Shown here piece after piece: positions 44,894 to 54,287 of a DNA stretch of 64,000 nucleotides. Position 1 is the first letter of the stretch. Every line of letters begins with the position of its first letter. The notes under the pieces were generated by a model. That model saw only the letters and a list, made by a program, of their open reading frames with translations. It ran no database searches and was not told the origin of the DNA. Source of the stretch: Geovibrio ferrireducens. GTDB taxonomy: Bacteria > Chrysiogenota > Deferribacteres > Deferribacterales > Geovibrionaceae. The translations under genes and the position numbers were made by a program. The stretch is taken from assembly GCF_026226615.1 (NCBI RefSeq), contig NZ_JAJAPB010000001.1, forward strand, positions 186,001-250,000, read 5' to 3'.

Positions 44894-46132
44894 GTGAAAA
44901 GAAGGGTTGTTATCACCGGAATCGGTCTTGTGACACCGGTAGGCGTCGGAAACGATGAAAACTGGACAAACCTCATAGCCGGTAAAAGCGGAATCGGGTA
45001 TATCTCTAAGTTTGATACTTCCGAATTTCCGGTCAAAATTGCCGGTGAAGTAAAAGACTTCAATCCCGAAGAGCTTGTCGATAAAAAAGACATCAAGAGA
45101 TACGATGAGTTCATAGTTTTCGCACTTGCCGCAGCAGAAATAGCGTTCAGGGATTCAGGCATGAACCTTGAAACCATCGATAAAGAGCGCTTCGGCGTTA
45201 TCATAGGTTCCGGCATCGGCGGCTTCAAATCAACAGAAGACACAAAAGCGGCTTACTTAGCAGGCGGAATCAAAAAGATCTCCCCCTTCTTCATCCCTGC
45301 TTCCATCATAAACATGGGCAGCGGAGCCGTTTCCATACGCTACGGACTTAAAGGCCCCAACTTAAGCATAGTTACGGCATGCGCCACAGGAACACACGCC
45401 ATTGGCGACGCATTTAAAATCATTGCGCGCGGCGATGCGGACTGCATGGTTGCCGGCGGTGCGGAAGCATCCATAACCGAGCTCGCAGTGGGCGGCTTCT
45501 CCAACATGAAAGCCCTCGCAAAAAGGAACGAGGAACCCGAAAAAGCCAGCAGACCCTTTGACAAAGACAGAAACGGCTTTGTAATGGGCGAAGGCTCCGG
45601 CATACTTATCCTTGAGGAGCTTGAACACGCAAAAGCCCGCGGCGCGAAAATCTACGCCGAAGTTGTCGGCTACGGCCTCACAGGGGATGCATACCACATG
45701 ACAGCACCCGATGAATCCGGTGACGGCGCTATGAGAACAATGAGAATGGCTATTAAGGATGCGGGCATTGCTCCCGAAGAAGTGGACTATATAAACGCCC
45801 ACGGAACATCCACTCCATATAACGACGCCATCGAAACAAGAGCAATCAAAGGAGTTTTCGGCGAACATGCGGCAAAACTCAAAGTGAGCTCCACAAAATC
45901 GATGACAGGTCACCTCCTCGGTGCGGCAGGCAGCGTTGAGGGAGCAATCCTTGCCCTTTCCATCAAAAACGGCATGGTTCCCCCCACAATCAACCTTGAC
46001 ACGCCCGACCCTGACTGCGACCTTGACTACGTACCCAACAAGGCCGAAAAAATTGACATTCGCTACGGCCTCAGCAACTCTTTCGGCTTCGGAGGCACAA
46101 ACGCAACCATTCTGCTGAAAAAGTATGAGTAG
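44894..46132 (+). CDS. fabF: 3-oxoacyl-ACP synthase II (KAS II)
   Basis: Elongating condensing enzyme. Catalytic Cys in VTACATGTHAIGDA and the two histidines in NAHGTSTPYND and SMTGHLLGAAGS. 412 residues. GTG start after GGAGGAACCT. The stop lies inside the first codons of rnc (eight-base overlap). Confidence 0.96.
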   Translation: MKRRVVITGIGLVTPVGVGNDENWTNLIAGKSGIGYISKFDTSEFPVKIAGEVKDFNPEELVDKKDIKRYDEFIVFALAAAEIAFRDSGMNLETIDKERFGVIIGSGIGGFKSTEDTKAAYLAGGIKKISPFFIPASIINMGSGAVSIRYGLKGPNLSIVTACATGTHAIGDAFKIIARGDADCMVAGGAEASITELAVGGFSNMKALAKRNEEPEKASRPFDKDRNGFVMGEGSGILILEELEHAKARGAKIYAEVVGYGLTGDAYHMTAPDESGDGAMRTMRMAIKDAGIAPEEVDYINAHGTSTPYNDAIETRAIKGVFGEHAAKLKVSSTKSMTGHLLGAAGSVEGAILALSIKNGMVPPTINLDTPDPDCDLDYVPNKAEKIDIRYGLSNSFGFGGTNATILLKKYE

Positions 46133-46832
46133 TCACGGCGAACATATCAAATACGAAAATCTTGAGAGACTCCTGTCGTATCACTTTGCGAACAGGAGTC
46201 TCCTTCTTGAAGCTCTCACCCACCGCTCTTATTCCCATGAAAAAAGGTCAAAAACCAACTACGAACGTCTGGAATTCCTTGGCGACGCGGTTTTGCAGCT
46301 TGTCATAACAGAATATCTTCTCGAAAAATACAGGGATTACGATGAGGGAACCCTCTCAAAACTCAGGGGCTACTTTGTCAGTGAAGGCTTCCTGAGCATC
46401 ATAGCCCACGAAATCGGCCTCGGCAGATTTGTTCTCCTCGGCAAAGGGGAGAAGGCCAGCGGCGGAATGTTTAAGGATTCACTGCTTTGCGATATATTCG
46501 AATCTCTGGTGGCTGCTATTTACCGTGACGGCGGATATGAAGAGGCAAGGAGAACAATAATCCACCTCTTCGGCAAACGCATTGACGAGGATATTTCCAC
46601 AAACAGCTTCATAGACTCCAAAAGCGAGCTCCAGAAGCTCACCCAGAAGGTTTACGGTGTTCTGCCCGAATACACCGTGCTCAAAGAGGTGGGGCCGGAG
46701 CATAACAAAACCTTCGTAGTGGAGCTTACCATAGAGGGAATCCTCCAGGAAACAGGCGAAGGCAAAAGCAAAAAAAGCGCCGAAAAAGTCGCCGCCACCA
46801 AGGCACTGAACCGCCTTGCGCACGTCTCATAA
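46125..46832 (+). CDS. rnc: Ribonuclease III
   Basis: Double-strand-specific endoribonuclease for rRNA and mRNA processing. The signature ERLEFLGDAVLQLVITEYL and the second acidic cluster DIFESLVAAIYRDGG are intact. The C-terminal double-stranded RNA-binding domain ends with KSKKSAEKVAATKAL. 235 residues. Coupled to fabF upstream. Confidence 0.96.
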   Translation: MSSHGEHIKYENLERLLSYHFANRSLLLEALTHRSYSHEKRSKTNYERLEFLGDAVLQLVITEYLLEKYRDYDEGTLSKLRGYFVSEGFLSIIAHEIGLGRFVLLGKGEKASGGMFKDSLLCDIFESLVAAIYRDGGYEEARRTIIHLFGKRIDEDISTNSFIDSKSELQKLTQKVYGVLPEYTVLKEVGPEHNKTFVVELTIEGILQETGEGKSKKSAEKVAATKALNRLAHVS

Positions 46833-47853
46833 AAAAATTCTCCCTGTCTTCATCCCCTTTGCGGGATGCCGTAACAGGTGTGTCTACTGCAATCAGCATA
46901 AAATAACAGGAACGGGCGGCAGCGGTCTCATTGAAAACGCAGCACGCCAGATCGAAGAATATCTCACATACTCAGATACATGGGATGAGCTTGCGTTTTA
47001 CGGCGGCAGTTTTACCTGCCTTCCGGAAAAAGACAGAACAGCCCTTTACTCCCTTGCGCACTCAAAAGGCTTCCGCACCCTCCGTTTTTCCACAAGCCCG
47101 GACTGTGTGGGGAAAGATGTTCTGGACGAGGCGGAATCATGGGGGGTGCGCACTGTGGAACTTGGGGTTCAGTCGCTCTCGGATGAGGTTCTGCGGCTGA
47201 ATAAACGCCCCTATGACTCCGAAGGGTGCATTGAAGCGGTGAGGGCGGTTCAGGAGCGCTTCGTCACTGGTGTGCAGATGATGACCGGGATGTACGGCGA
47301 AACAGCGGCGGATGTTATCCGCACTGCGGACACTCTAGCCGCCTTGAAGCCCTCATACGCCCGCATCTACCCCACTGTTGTTCTGGCGGATACCGAGCTT
47401 GCGGATTTATATTCAGCCGGAGCATACATCCAACCTCCCCCTCCGGAGATGCTTCTCCGCACGGCATACGCATATGCCTCACTCACTTCCGCAGGAACAA
47501 ATGTAATCCGCACAGGGCTGCAATATACGGACAGCCTTGAAAATTCCATAAAAGGCGGATTTTACCATCCGGCGTTCGGGGATATTGTAAAGACACTTAT
47601 CATACTGATATATATACATAATCACGGCGAAATACACGCAAACGGAACGGAGATACAGAAACTCGGCGGTTACAAGGCGCTTGCAAGAAAACATTTCCCT
47701 GATAAAATCATTACCGACGAAGGTTCATCAGCGGATTTCCGCGAAATCTGCATGAAGGCAAAGGAGAATATTTTTGAGAATAACGGCAGGAACCCTGAAA
47801 GGAATGCAGCTTCATACGCCGAAGAACTCATCCGTCAGACCCACAACGGATAA
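46816..47853 (+). CDS. Radical SAM protein, Elp3-like without acetyltransferase domain
   Basis: The cluster motif CRNRCVYC at the N-terminus, followed by ELAFYGGSFTCLP, VELGVQSLSDEVLRLNKRPY and MTGMYGE, places this 345-residue protein in the Elp3-type radical SAM group. The acetyltransferase half of Elp3 is absent. Genes of this type also follow rnc in clostridia. The substrate is unknown. The TTG start overlaps rnc by 17 bases, and the gene's last 80 bases are shared in another frame with rsmD. Confidence 0.8.
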   Translation: MRTSHKKILPVFIPFAGCRNRCVYCNQHKITGTGGSGLIENAARQIEEYLTYSDTWDELAFYGGSFTCLPEKDRTALYSLAHSKGFRTLRFSTSPDCVGKDVLDEAESWGVRTVELGVQSLSDEVLRLNKRPYDSEGCIEAVRAVQERFVTGVQMMTGMYGETAADVIRTADTLAALKPSYARIYPTVVLADTELADLYSAGAYIQPPPPEMLLRTAYAYASLTSAGTNVIRTGLQYTDSLENSIKGGFYHPAFGDIVKTLIILIYIHNHGEIHANGTEIQKLGGYKALARKHFPDKIITDEGSSADFREICMKAKENIFENNGRNPERNAASYAEELIRQTHNG

Positions 47854-48307
47854 GGTAAGGCAGGCTGTTTTCTCCTCCCTTTTTGATGAAACCGAAGGGG
47901 CGGAAGTGCTGGATTTGTGCGCCGGAACAGGTGCTTTCGGATTTGAAGCCCTGAGCAGGGGAGCCGCATCCGCCGTTCTCATAGACCTTTCAACAGACAT
48001 AATCAAAAAAAACGCCCTCGCGCTTAACCTGAACCCGCGCATCATCAAAGGCGACATCAGAAAAGAGATTCCCCGGCTTAACAAAGCCTTTGACATAATA
48101 TTCATAGACCCCCCCTACGGTCTTTTCGACCCGCAGGAAATCATGAGCCTGATACACGAAAGCGGCGTACTGAAACCTGAGGGGACACTTATCTTTGAGG
48201 AAAGCACCCGCACTGCTTTCCCTGCGGAGCCTGAGCATTTCAAGGTTCTGAAGGAAAAGAAGTACGGAGAAACGGCAATATACTACTTAAAACGGATGCA
48301 GATATGA
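47774..48307 (+). CDS. rsmD: 16S rRNA (guanine966-N2)-methyltransferase
   Basis: RsmD methylates G966 of 16S rRNA. MRITAGTLKGMQL is the family N-terminus. VLDLCAGTGAFGFEALSRGA is the SAM site, and FIDPPYGL is the NPPY-type catalytic motif. A TTG start with AAGGAG eight bases upstream is required for that N-terminus, giving an 80-base overlap with the radical SAM gene. 177 residues, normal. Confidence 0.93.
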   Translation: MRITAGTLKGMQLHTPKNSSVRPTTDKVRQAVFSSLFDETEGAEVLDLCAGTGAFGFEALSRGAASAVLIDLSTDIIKKNALALNLNPRIIKGDIRKEIPRLNKAFDIIFIDPPYGLFDPQEIMSLIHESGVLKPEGTLIFEESTRTAFPAEPEHFKVLKEKKYGETAIYYLKRMQI

Positions 48308-48813
48308 AAAGAGCAGTTTATCCCGGAACCTTTGACCCCATGACGATGGGGCATCTCGACATTCTCAAAAGAAGCTCCATGCTTTTCGACGAGGTCATAC
48401 TCGCCGTTGCGAAAAGCGAAAAGAAAAGCACCCTCTTCTCCGTTGAGGAAAGAACGGATATGGCAAAAATCGCCACGCAGGACATCAAAAACATACGAGT
48501 CGTTCCCTTCTCATGCCTTCTGGTAAATTTCATGCAGCGAATGGACAGCCAGATAGTGATCAGAGGGCTGCGCGCAGTCTCTGATTATGAATATGAGCTT
48601 CAGCTTGCACTGATGAACCGCAAGCTGGACCCGAAGCTCGATACCGTATTTCTCATGCCTTCACAGCAGTTTATATTCCTCAGCTCCAGCATGGTGCGTG
48701 AGATAGCAAGCCTCGGCGGGGATGTTTCCAAGTTTGTCCCCCCTGCGGTTTATGAGAGGCTGGTCAAGAAACTGGGCTACCCGCCTGAGAACCCATGCGG
48801 TGCTCAGAGCTAA
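48304..48813 (+). CDS. coaD: Phosphopantetheine adenylyltransferase
   Basis: Penultimate step of coenzyme A synthesis. YPGTFDPMTMGHLDILKR carries the nucleotidyltransferase TxGH motif, and FLSSSMVREIASLGG is the ISSTxxR equivalent. 169 residues. Overlaps rsmD by four bases, the common rsmD-coaD pairing. Confidence 0.96.
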   Translation: MKRAVYPGTFDPMTMGHLDILKRSSMLFDEVILAVAKSEKKSTLFSVEERTDMAKIATQDIKNIRVVPFSCLLVNFMQRMDSQIVIRGLRAVSDYEYELQLALMNRKLDPKLDTVFLMPSQQFIFLSSSMVREIASLGGDVSKFVPPAVYERLVKKLGYPPENPCGAQS

Positions 48814-48821
48814 GGTTTTCT

Positions 48822-48855
48822 GCCTGTTGTACGATTCATTAACAGTACGGCAGGC
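48822..48855 (+). other. Hairpin downstream of coaD
   Basis: An 11-bp stem (48822-48832 with 48845-48855, two G-T pairs) with a 12-base loop. There is no T-run after it, so it is not a standard terminator but may mark the end of the coaD message. Confidence 0.45.
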
Positions 48856-48954
48856 TCGGAAAAGACTAATTATTTGATTTTGCCGTTATTTGGTGTTAGT
48901 TTAGCGTAAGAGGGCTGATTACGCGCAGTACAGTACCGCTCGGTGAGGGATTCC

Positions 48955-50952
48955 ATGAAAAAAGTCTTACTGATTGACGACAGCGTTACCATTCACAGGG
49001 TAATTGACATCTGCCTTGATAAGGACAGGTTTATCACGGAAAAAACCTTCTCAGCGGATGATGCTGTGATGAGGCTGAAAAACGCCCCTGCTGACGTTAT
49101 CCTGCTCGATAATAAGCTGGAGAGCATAATCCTCGGTGACTTCATCGCCAAGATCCGCTCGTTTGCTCCCTCATCATGGATAATACTCCTTACCGGAGCC
49201 TTTGATCAGTTTGATGATACTGACCTTGCCAAATCCGGCGCGGATGATTACCTTTTCAAACCGTTCGATTCACAGGCCATAGAGCTTAAAATAAACTACG
49301 GTCTCAGTGCAGCACCGAAAGCGCCGTCCGCTGATGTACCCGTTTCTGTTCCTGCAATGCCCGAACAGGTTATAGCGGAAGAAGAGACGGAGATAATCCC
49401 TCCTGTGCCGGATGTGCAGGAGGAGGAAGCCGCATTCATAGACCTGAGCGCGTCAGAGAGTCAGGCAGAAGAGGCAGCGGAACCTTCCGAAACATCTGAA
49501 TTTTCAGAGCCGGAAGCAGCGGCGGAGGAAGAGATCCCCGCGGCAGGAGACATCTTCGCCGATGAGGAACCGGAGACCGAAGCAACCCCGTCAGACATAT
49601 ACGGCGAAGAGGACAGCGAAGACAGCTTCCCGTTTGACGATGCGGAGCCCTCTGAGGCGGTATCGGAAGAGGAAAAGGCGGAACTCGGAAACCTCCTTGG
49701 GGATATTGGCGGTCTCGCAGACATAGCCGATATTACAGAAACCGAAGAAGCTCAGGCGGAAACAGAAGATCTCCCGGAAGATGTTACAGCTCCTGCCGAA
49801 GAAGCGGTGCAGGCTGATGAGCAGGAGGAGGATCTGGATTCCTTCCTCAAGGATCTGGAAACCGCGGATATACCCGAAGCTGAAATAATCCGCGACGAAG
49901 TGGAGACGATTCCGGAAACCCCTGCCGAAGATTTCAGTGACCTTCTGGAAGAGCTTGGGGAAGAGGCTGAACCTGCCCCCGAATATATTATTGAAGAGGA
50001 AGAGGAAACGGAAGCAGACCCCTTTGCAGGGCTCACAATGACAGATGAGGAAGGAGTACCTGCCGCATTCGAACCGGAGGAGGAGCCTCAGTCCGAGTCT
50101 GCTCCTGAATATGTCATCGAAGAGGAAAAAACGGATGACGGCGACATCTTCGCCGGGCTGATGCACATAAGCGAAGAGGAAATAATAGACGGCAAGCCCG
50201 CAGCGGATGAACAGCCTGCGGAGGAAGAGATTCCGCAGGAGGACGCAGAGCCCGCGGAAACAGCCGAAACCGAAGAAACAGCCCTCGATATTCTCCCGGA
50301 AGGTTTTGCAGAAGCAGGCATGCCTGTGGACGGCGAAATCATTGAGGAGGAGAAAGAGGCGGATCTCAGCATTGATGCGCTGGAAAACCTGCCCATCGAG
50401 ACAGACTTCTCTGAGCTCATGCAGGTTGATGAAACCGAGCTTGAAACAGCTTCCGAACCGGAAGCGGAAACAGAGCCTCTTATCATCAGGGAAGAGGAAA
50501 AGGCGGAGGAGGAAACTGCCGGGGAAGATTTTATCCCCGCGGAAGAGCCGCTGCCTGAGCCGGAAATGCTGTCCGCAGTTGAAGAGCCCGTGTTTGAGGA
50601 AGAACTGCTCATTCAGGAAGCAGAGGAACCGGTATTTATAACAGCAGATGAGCCTGAGACCGAACCCGCAGCATTTGAGGAGTTCCCGGCGGAACAGTTC
50701 GCCCCGCTTGAGGAAAGGGCGGAAGAACCCGCAGCCGAAGAAACGCCCCAACAGACCGCACAGCCTGCGGCAGGGCTTGCTCAGGATGAGATAAAGGAAA
50801 TAGTCTACCGCTCGCTGGACAGCGGAATGCTTAAAGCGGCAATCCAGGAAGTGCTTGCGGAAAAAATGGAGGAAGTGCTGAGAGAAGTGCTTCCCGAAAT
50901 CGCAGAAATGGTTATAAGGGAAGAAATAGAGCGCCTTAAGAGAGGAGAATAA
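48955..50952 (+). CDS. Response regulator with very long acidic tail
   Basis: Residues 1-120 are a receiver (LLIDDS, Asp52 in VILLDNK, DDYLFKPFDSQ). Residues about 125-605 are a low-complexity Glu/Ala/Pro-rich region with no predicted fold, including a repeated block (APEY(I/V)IEEE...FAGL...EEE). The last 55 residues, from QDEIKEIVYRSLDSG to REEIERLKRGE, form amphipathic helices resembling the C-termini of some delta-proteobacterial receiver proteins. The ATG is preceded by GAGGG. Its stop abuts purM. The architecture suggests a scaffold or localisation protein rather than a DNA-binding regulator. Confidence 0.85.
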   Translation: MKKVLLIDDSVTIHRVIDICLDKDRFITEKTFSADDAVMRLKNAPADVILLDNKLESIILGDFIAKIRSFAPSSWIILLTGAFDQFDDTDLAKSGADDYLFKPFDSQAIELKINYGLSAAPKAPSADVPVSVPAMPEQVIAEEETEIIPPVPDVQEEEAAFIDLSASESQAEEAAEPSETSEFSEPEAAAEEEIPAAGDIFADEEPETEATPSDIYGEEDSEDSFPFDDAEPSEAVSEEEKAELGNLLGDIGGLADIADITETEEAQAETEDLPEDVTAPAEEAVQADEQEEDLDSFLKDLETADIPEAEIIRDEVETIPETPAEDFSDLLEELGEEAEPAPEYIIEEEEETEADPFAGLTMTDEEGVPAAFEPEEEPQSESAPEYVIEEEKTDDGDIFAGLMHISEEEIIDGKPAADEQPAEEEIPQEDAEPAETAETEETALDILPEGFAEAGMPVDGEIIEEEKEADLSIDALENLPIETDFSELMQVDETELETASEPEAETEPLIIREEEKAEEETAGEDFIPAEEPLPEPEMLSAVEEPVFEEELLIQEAEEPVFITADEPETEPAAFEEFPAEQFAPLEERAEEPAAEETPQQTAQPAAGLAQDEIKEIVYRSLDSGMLKAAIQEVLAEKMEEVLREVLPEIAEMVIREEIERLKRGE

Positions 50953-51996
50953 GTGTCACAGATCGACTACAGAAGCAGCGGAGTTAATATAGACGAGGGG
51001 AACAGGTTCATAACCCTCATAAAATCCATGGCCGAATCCACCTACACCGAAGGAGTGATCGGCAGCCTCGGCGGCTTTGCCGGTTTTTTCAGCCTGAAAG
51101 ACGCGGCGGGAATGACCGACCCTGTGCTTGTTGCAGCGACCGATGGTGTGGGAACCAAGCTGAAAATAGCCTTTGATTCCGGCAAGCTGGACACAGTAGG
51201 CGTTGACCTTGTTGCAATGAGTGTGAACGATCTTGTGGTAACCGGAGCCAAGCCCCTCTTCTTCCTTGATTATCTGGCAACAGGCAAACTCGCGCCGGAG
51301 GATATGGCGGAAGTGGTAAAGGGCATAGCTGACGGATGCAGACAGTCCGGCACAGCGCTCATAGGCGGCGAAACTGCGGAGATGCCCGGCTTTTACAAGG
51401 AAGGCGAGTTCGACCTCGCAGGTTTCTGTGTGGGCATACTCGACAAGGCAAAAATGGTGGACGGCAGCAGGGTTGCAGCCGGAGATGCCATAATCGGCTT
51501 CGGGTCAACAGGTCTGCACAGCAACGGCTACTCCCTTGCCCGCAAAATATTTTTTGACGAACTTAAAATGGATGTGAAGGACGAAGTGAACGGCAAGCCC
51601 CTTTATGAGCTTCTCCTTGCACCTACAAAGATATATGTTAAAACAGTTCTCGCTCTCCTTGCCGAAGGCTTCGGCATAAAGGCTATGGCGCATATAACAG
51701 GCGGCGGCTTCTATGAAAACATACCAAGAGTTCTCCCCGAAGGGCTGAAAGCCTTGGTGGATAAGGGCAGCTTCACGAGACCCGAAATTTTCGACATCAT
51801 AACCTCGAAGGTCAGTATAGAGAACCGTGAGCTTTACAGAGTTTTCAACATGGGCATAGGCTTCATAGCGGTAATCTCCGCTGACGAGGCGGAAAAGCTC
51901 AGAGCCCGCGCGGAGGAACTCGGCGAGAAAGCCTTCATAATAGGCAGAATAGCCGAAGGCGCAAAATCAGTTGAAATAAAAGGAATAGATTTCTGA
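50953..51996 (+). CDS. purM: Phosphoribosylformylglycinamidine cyclo-ligase (AIR synthetase)
   Basis: Fifth step of purine synthesis. DYRSSGVNIDEGNR, ATDGVGTKLKIAFDSG, VDLVAMSVNDLVVTGAKP, GGETAEMPGFY, and ITGGGFYENIPRVLP are typical. 347 residues. The GTG start directly follows the preceding stop with no gap. Confidence 0.95.
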   Translation: MSQIDYRSSGVNIDEGNRFITLIKSMAESTYTEGVIGSLGGFAGFFSLKDAAGMTDPVLVAATDGVGTKLKIAFDSGKLDTVGVDLVAMSVNDLVVTGAKPLFFLDYLATGKLAPEDMAEVVKGIADGCRQSGTALIGGETAEMPGFYKEGEFDLAGFCVGILDKAKMVDGSRVAAGDAIIGFGSTGLHSNGYSLARKIFFDELKMDVKDEVNGKPLYELLLAPTKIYVKTVLALLAEGFGIKAMAHITGGGFYENIPRVLPEGLKALVDKGSFTRPEIFDIITSKVSIENRELYRVFNMGIGFIAVISADEAEKLRARAEELGEKAFIIGRIAEGAKSVEIKGIDF

Positions 51997-52598
51997 TGAA
52001 AATAGGGATACTGCTCTCCGGCAGAGGCAGCAACTTCAAGGCTATCAAGGCCGCAATAGACAAGGGCGAGATCAACAACGCCGAAATAGCCGTGGTAATC
52101 AGCAATAAGGCGGATGCCCAAGGGCTGGCCTATGCCGCTGAGTGCGGGCTTAAAACCGTTTATCTCAACCATAAGGACTTTGACGGCCGGGAAGCTTACG
52201 ACCGTGAGATAGTGAAGCATCTGAACGAAGCAGGGGTTGATCTCGTCTGCCTCGCTGGGTTCATGAGGATCATCTCCCCTTATTTTGTTGAGCAGTACAG
52301 AAACAGGATAATAAATATTCACCCCTCGCTTCTTCCCGCCTTCCCCGGACTGGACGCACAGAAACAGGCTCTTGACTACGGAGTCAAATTCGCCGGATGC
52401 ACCGTGCATTTTGTGGATGAGAAGATGGACAACGGAGCCATCATCCTCCAGAAATGCGTGCCCGTCACGGATGACGACACAGCGGAAACACTCTCCGCCC
52501 GCATCCTTGAACAGGAGCACAGGGCGTATCCCGAAGCTGTGCGCCTGATCGCAGAAGGCAGGCTGAAAACTGAGGGCAGACACGTTAAAATATTATGA
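51996..52598 (+). CDS. purN: Phosphoribosylglycinamide formyltransferase
   Basis: Third step of purine synthesis, using 10-formyl-tetrahydrofolate. ILLSGRGSNFKAIK and the catalytic NIHPSLLPAFPG with the downstream VHFVDEKMDNG are present. 200 residues. Starts on the last base of the purM stop (TGATG), so coupled. Confidence 0.95.
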   Translation: MKIGILLSGRGSNFKAIKAAIDKGEINNAEIAVVISNKADAQGLAYAAECGLKTVYLNHKDFDGREAYDREIVKHLNEAGVDLVCLAGFMRIISPYFVEQYRNRIINIHPSLLPAFPGLDAQKQALDYGVKFAGCTVHFVDEKMDNGAIILQKCVPVTDDDTAETLSARILEQEHRAYPEAVRLIAEGRLKTEGRHVKIL

Positions 52599-53842
52599 GA
52601 AAACTGCTGGCAGCATCGGTTCTCTTTCTGATAAGCCTTTCAGCCTCCGCAGGAGATACAATGACGCTTGAAAACGGAGTGACATTCACAGTCATCGAAC
52701 GCCCGTATACCGAAACGGTTTCAGTATCGGTTTTTATAAAAGGCGGATTATTCAGGGAAAACAAAACAAACAACGGCGTGGGCGCCCTCACATCCTCCGT
52801 ATGGGTCAAGGGGAGCGAAATGCTCCGTGAGATGGAGTTTTACGGCGGCAGCATAGGCGCTGGTCAGGGCACTGACTCCTTCGAGATAGCCTTCTCCTCC
52901 ACTGCCGAATATCTGGACAAGGCCATAGCCCTTTTCCGCCCCTTCCTCCACTCCCCTGAGTTCAGAGAGGATGTGTTCGAAAGGGAAAAGGCAATCCAGC
53001 TTGAGGAGATCAAAGCCATTCAGGACGATCCCTCCTCACTCTCGTTCCGCAACTTTATGAAGCTCTCCTACGAAGGCACGCCTTACGCGCTCACCATCGA
53101 AGGGGAAACGGAAGGTGTTGAGAAGCTAACCCTTGATGACATCAAGAAATTCTACCCTGTTCTGTTACAAGGGAAAAGCACCATAGTAACCGTTGCGGGC
53201 AGAATAACCCCGGAGCAGGCGGAAAAGCTTAAGGCGATCTTCGCAGACCTCCCCGCGGGCGCTGAATTCGGAACAGACTGCGCATACCCTGAGCAGAAGG
53301 AAGAAATATACAGGGAAGACCGTGACCCCAGAACACAACAGGCCAAGCTCTATGTCGGTTATGAAGCACCCGAAGCGGCTGACCCTATGTATGCGGCGGT
53401 GAAGGTCATGGCAGATATATTGGGCGGCGGGATGAGTTCACGCTATTTCACCGAAATGCGCAAAAACAGAGGCTACGCATACTCAGTGGGCGCTTTTTAC
53501 CCCTCAAGGCTCTGCAAGTCCAGATTCGTAGGCCACATAGGACTCGAATACGCCAATGTGCCGGAAGCTGTAAAAACAATGGAAGAGATAAACAAAAGCT
53601 TCCTTGACTCGCTTACGGATGAAGAGCTGACCAAGGTCAAAAACTATATGCTCGGCAGACTTCTGATAGAGACGGAAACCAACAGCAAACAGGCATGGTA
53701 CGCCAGCTTCTTCCAGAACGCAGGGCTCGGCAGCGGATACCTGACGAAATATATAGAAGACATCAAAGCCGTGGATAAGGATGCCCTCGGAAAAGCCGCG
53801 GAGATATTCAGTAAGCCGAAAACTGTCTATGTGCTGAGGTAG
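52595..53842 (+). CDS. M16-family peptidase-like protein lacking the HxxEH motif
   Basis: A secreted 415-residue protein: signal peptide KLLAASVLFLISLSASAG, then the M16 N-terminal lobe (MTLENGVTFTVIERP, VSVFIKGGLFREN) and C-terminal lobe (LYVGYEAPEAADPMYAAVKV, ILGGGMSSRYFTEMRKNRG). Where active members have H-x-x-E-H this one reads NGVGALTSSVWVKGS, so the zinc site is missing. Such inactive subunits usually pair with an active M16 protein, but none is in this window. The start overlaps the purN stop. Confidence 0.85.
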   Translation: MRKLLAASVLFLISLSASAGDTMTLENGVTFTVIERPYTETVSVSVFIKGGLFRENKTNNGVGALTSSVWVKGSEMLREMEFYGGSIGAGQGTDSFEIAFSSTAEYLDKAIALFRPFLHSPEFREDVFEREKAIQLEEIKAIQDDPSSLSFRNFMKLSYEGTPYALTIEGETEGVEKLTLDDIKKFYPVLLQGKSTIVTVAGRITPEQAEKLKAIFADLPAGAEFGTDCAYPEQKEEIYREDRDPRTQQAKLYVGYEAPEAADPMYAAVKVMADILGGGMSSRYFTEMRKNRGYAYSVGAFYPSRLCKSRFVGHIGLEYANVPEAVKTMEEINKSFLDSLTDEELTKVKNYMLGRLLIETETNSKQAWYASFFQNAGLGSGYLTKYIEDIKAVDKDALGKAAEIFSKPKTVYVLR

Positions 53843-53872
53843 AATTTCTAATATCTGAAACAGAAATCACAA

Positions 53873-53930
53873 AAGTGAGTTTTTGAAGGGTTCGGGAAAC
53901 TTTGTTCCAAAAAGTTTCCTGAAATAACCG
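53873..53930. repeat. Intergenic repeat R3, copy 2
   Basis: AAAGTGAGTTTTTGA then TTCGGGAAACTT pairing with AAGTTTCCTGAA around TGTTCCAA. It lies between the convergent M16 and S4-protein genes. Compare 17639-17698. Confidence 0.75.
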
Positions 53931-53978
53931 AATATAAATAACTAAGCCGGCAATAACCAGGCTCCGTTTCCGGAGCCG

Positions 53979-54281
53979 CTACAGTTCCTCATCATCCTCG
54001 AAGTCAGAGAAGTCGTCCGCTGTTTTTGCGCGGTATTCAAGGGTTTCGATATAGAGGGGAAGGTCTTTTTTGGGAATGCTATTCTTTTCGGGAACCTGTA
54101 TAACCTTAATCTTTTTATAAAAGTTCCACATATCAAGCTCCAGCACATCGCCCGCTTTCAGTGTGTAAGCGGGTTTGGCGGTGCGTCCGTTAACCGTGAT
54201 GAAGCCTTCCCCTGCCGCTTCGTTGGCAACGGTTCTGCGCTTCATCAGGTTCATGGTTTTGAGAAACTTGTCCAGCCGCAT
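53979..54281 (-). CDS. S4-domain RNA-binding protein (HslR-like)
   Basis: A 100-residue protein with an N-terminal S4 domain: MRLDKFLKTMNLMKRRTVAN and GFITVNGRTAKPAYTLKAGD. The C-terminus is acidic. Resembles Hsp15/HslR, which binds stalled 50S subunits. Six bases downstream of the SurA-like gene. A GGCTCCG/CGGAGCC hairpin follows near 53969-53986 without a T-run. Confidence 0.8.
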   Translation of the reverse strand: MRLDKFLKTMNLMKRRTVANEAAGEGFITVNGRTAKPAYTLKAGDVLELDMWNFYKKIKVIQVPEKNSIPKKDLPLYIETLEYRAKTADDFSDFEDDEEL

Positions 54282-54287
54282 AAGCCC

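Noticed and set aside
49591-50751. Long Phe/Leu/Arg-rich minus-strand frame
   Set aside because: It is the antisense of the Glu-rich tail of the response regulator, so it arises from composition alone.
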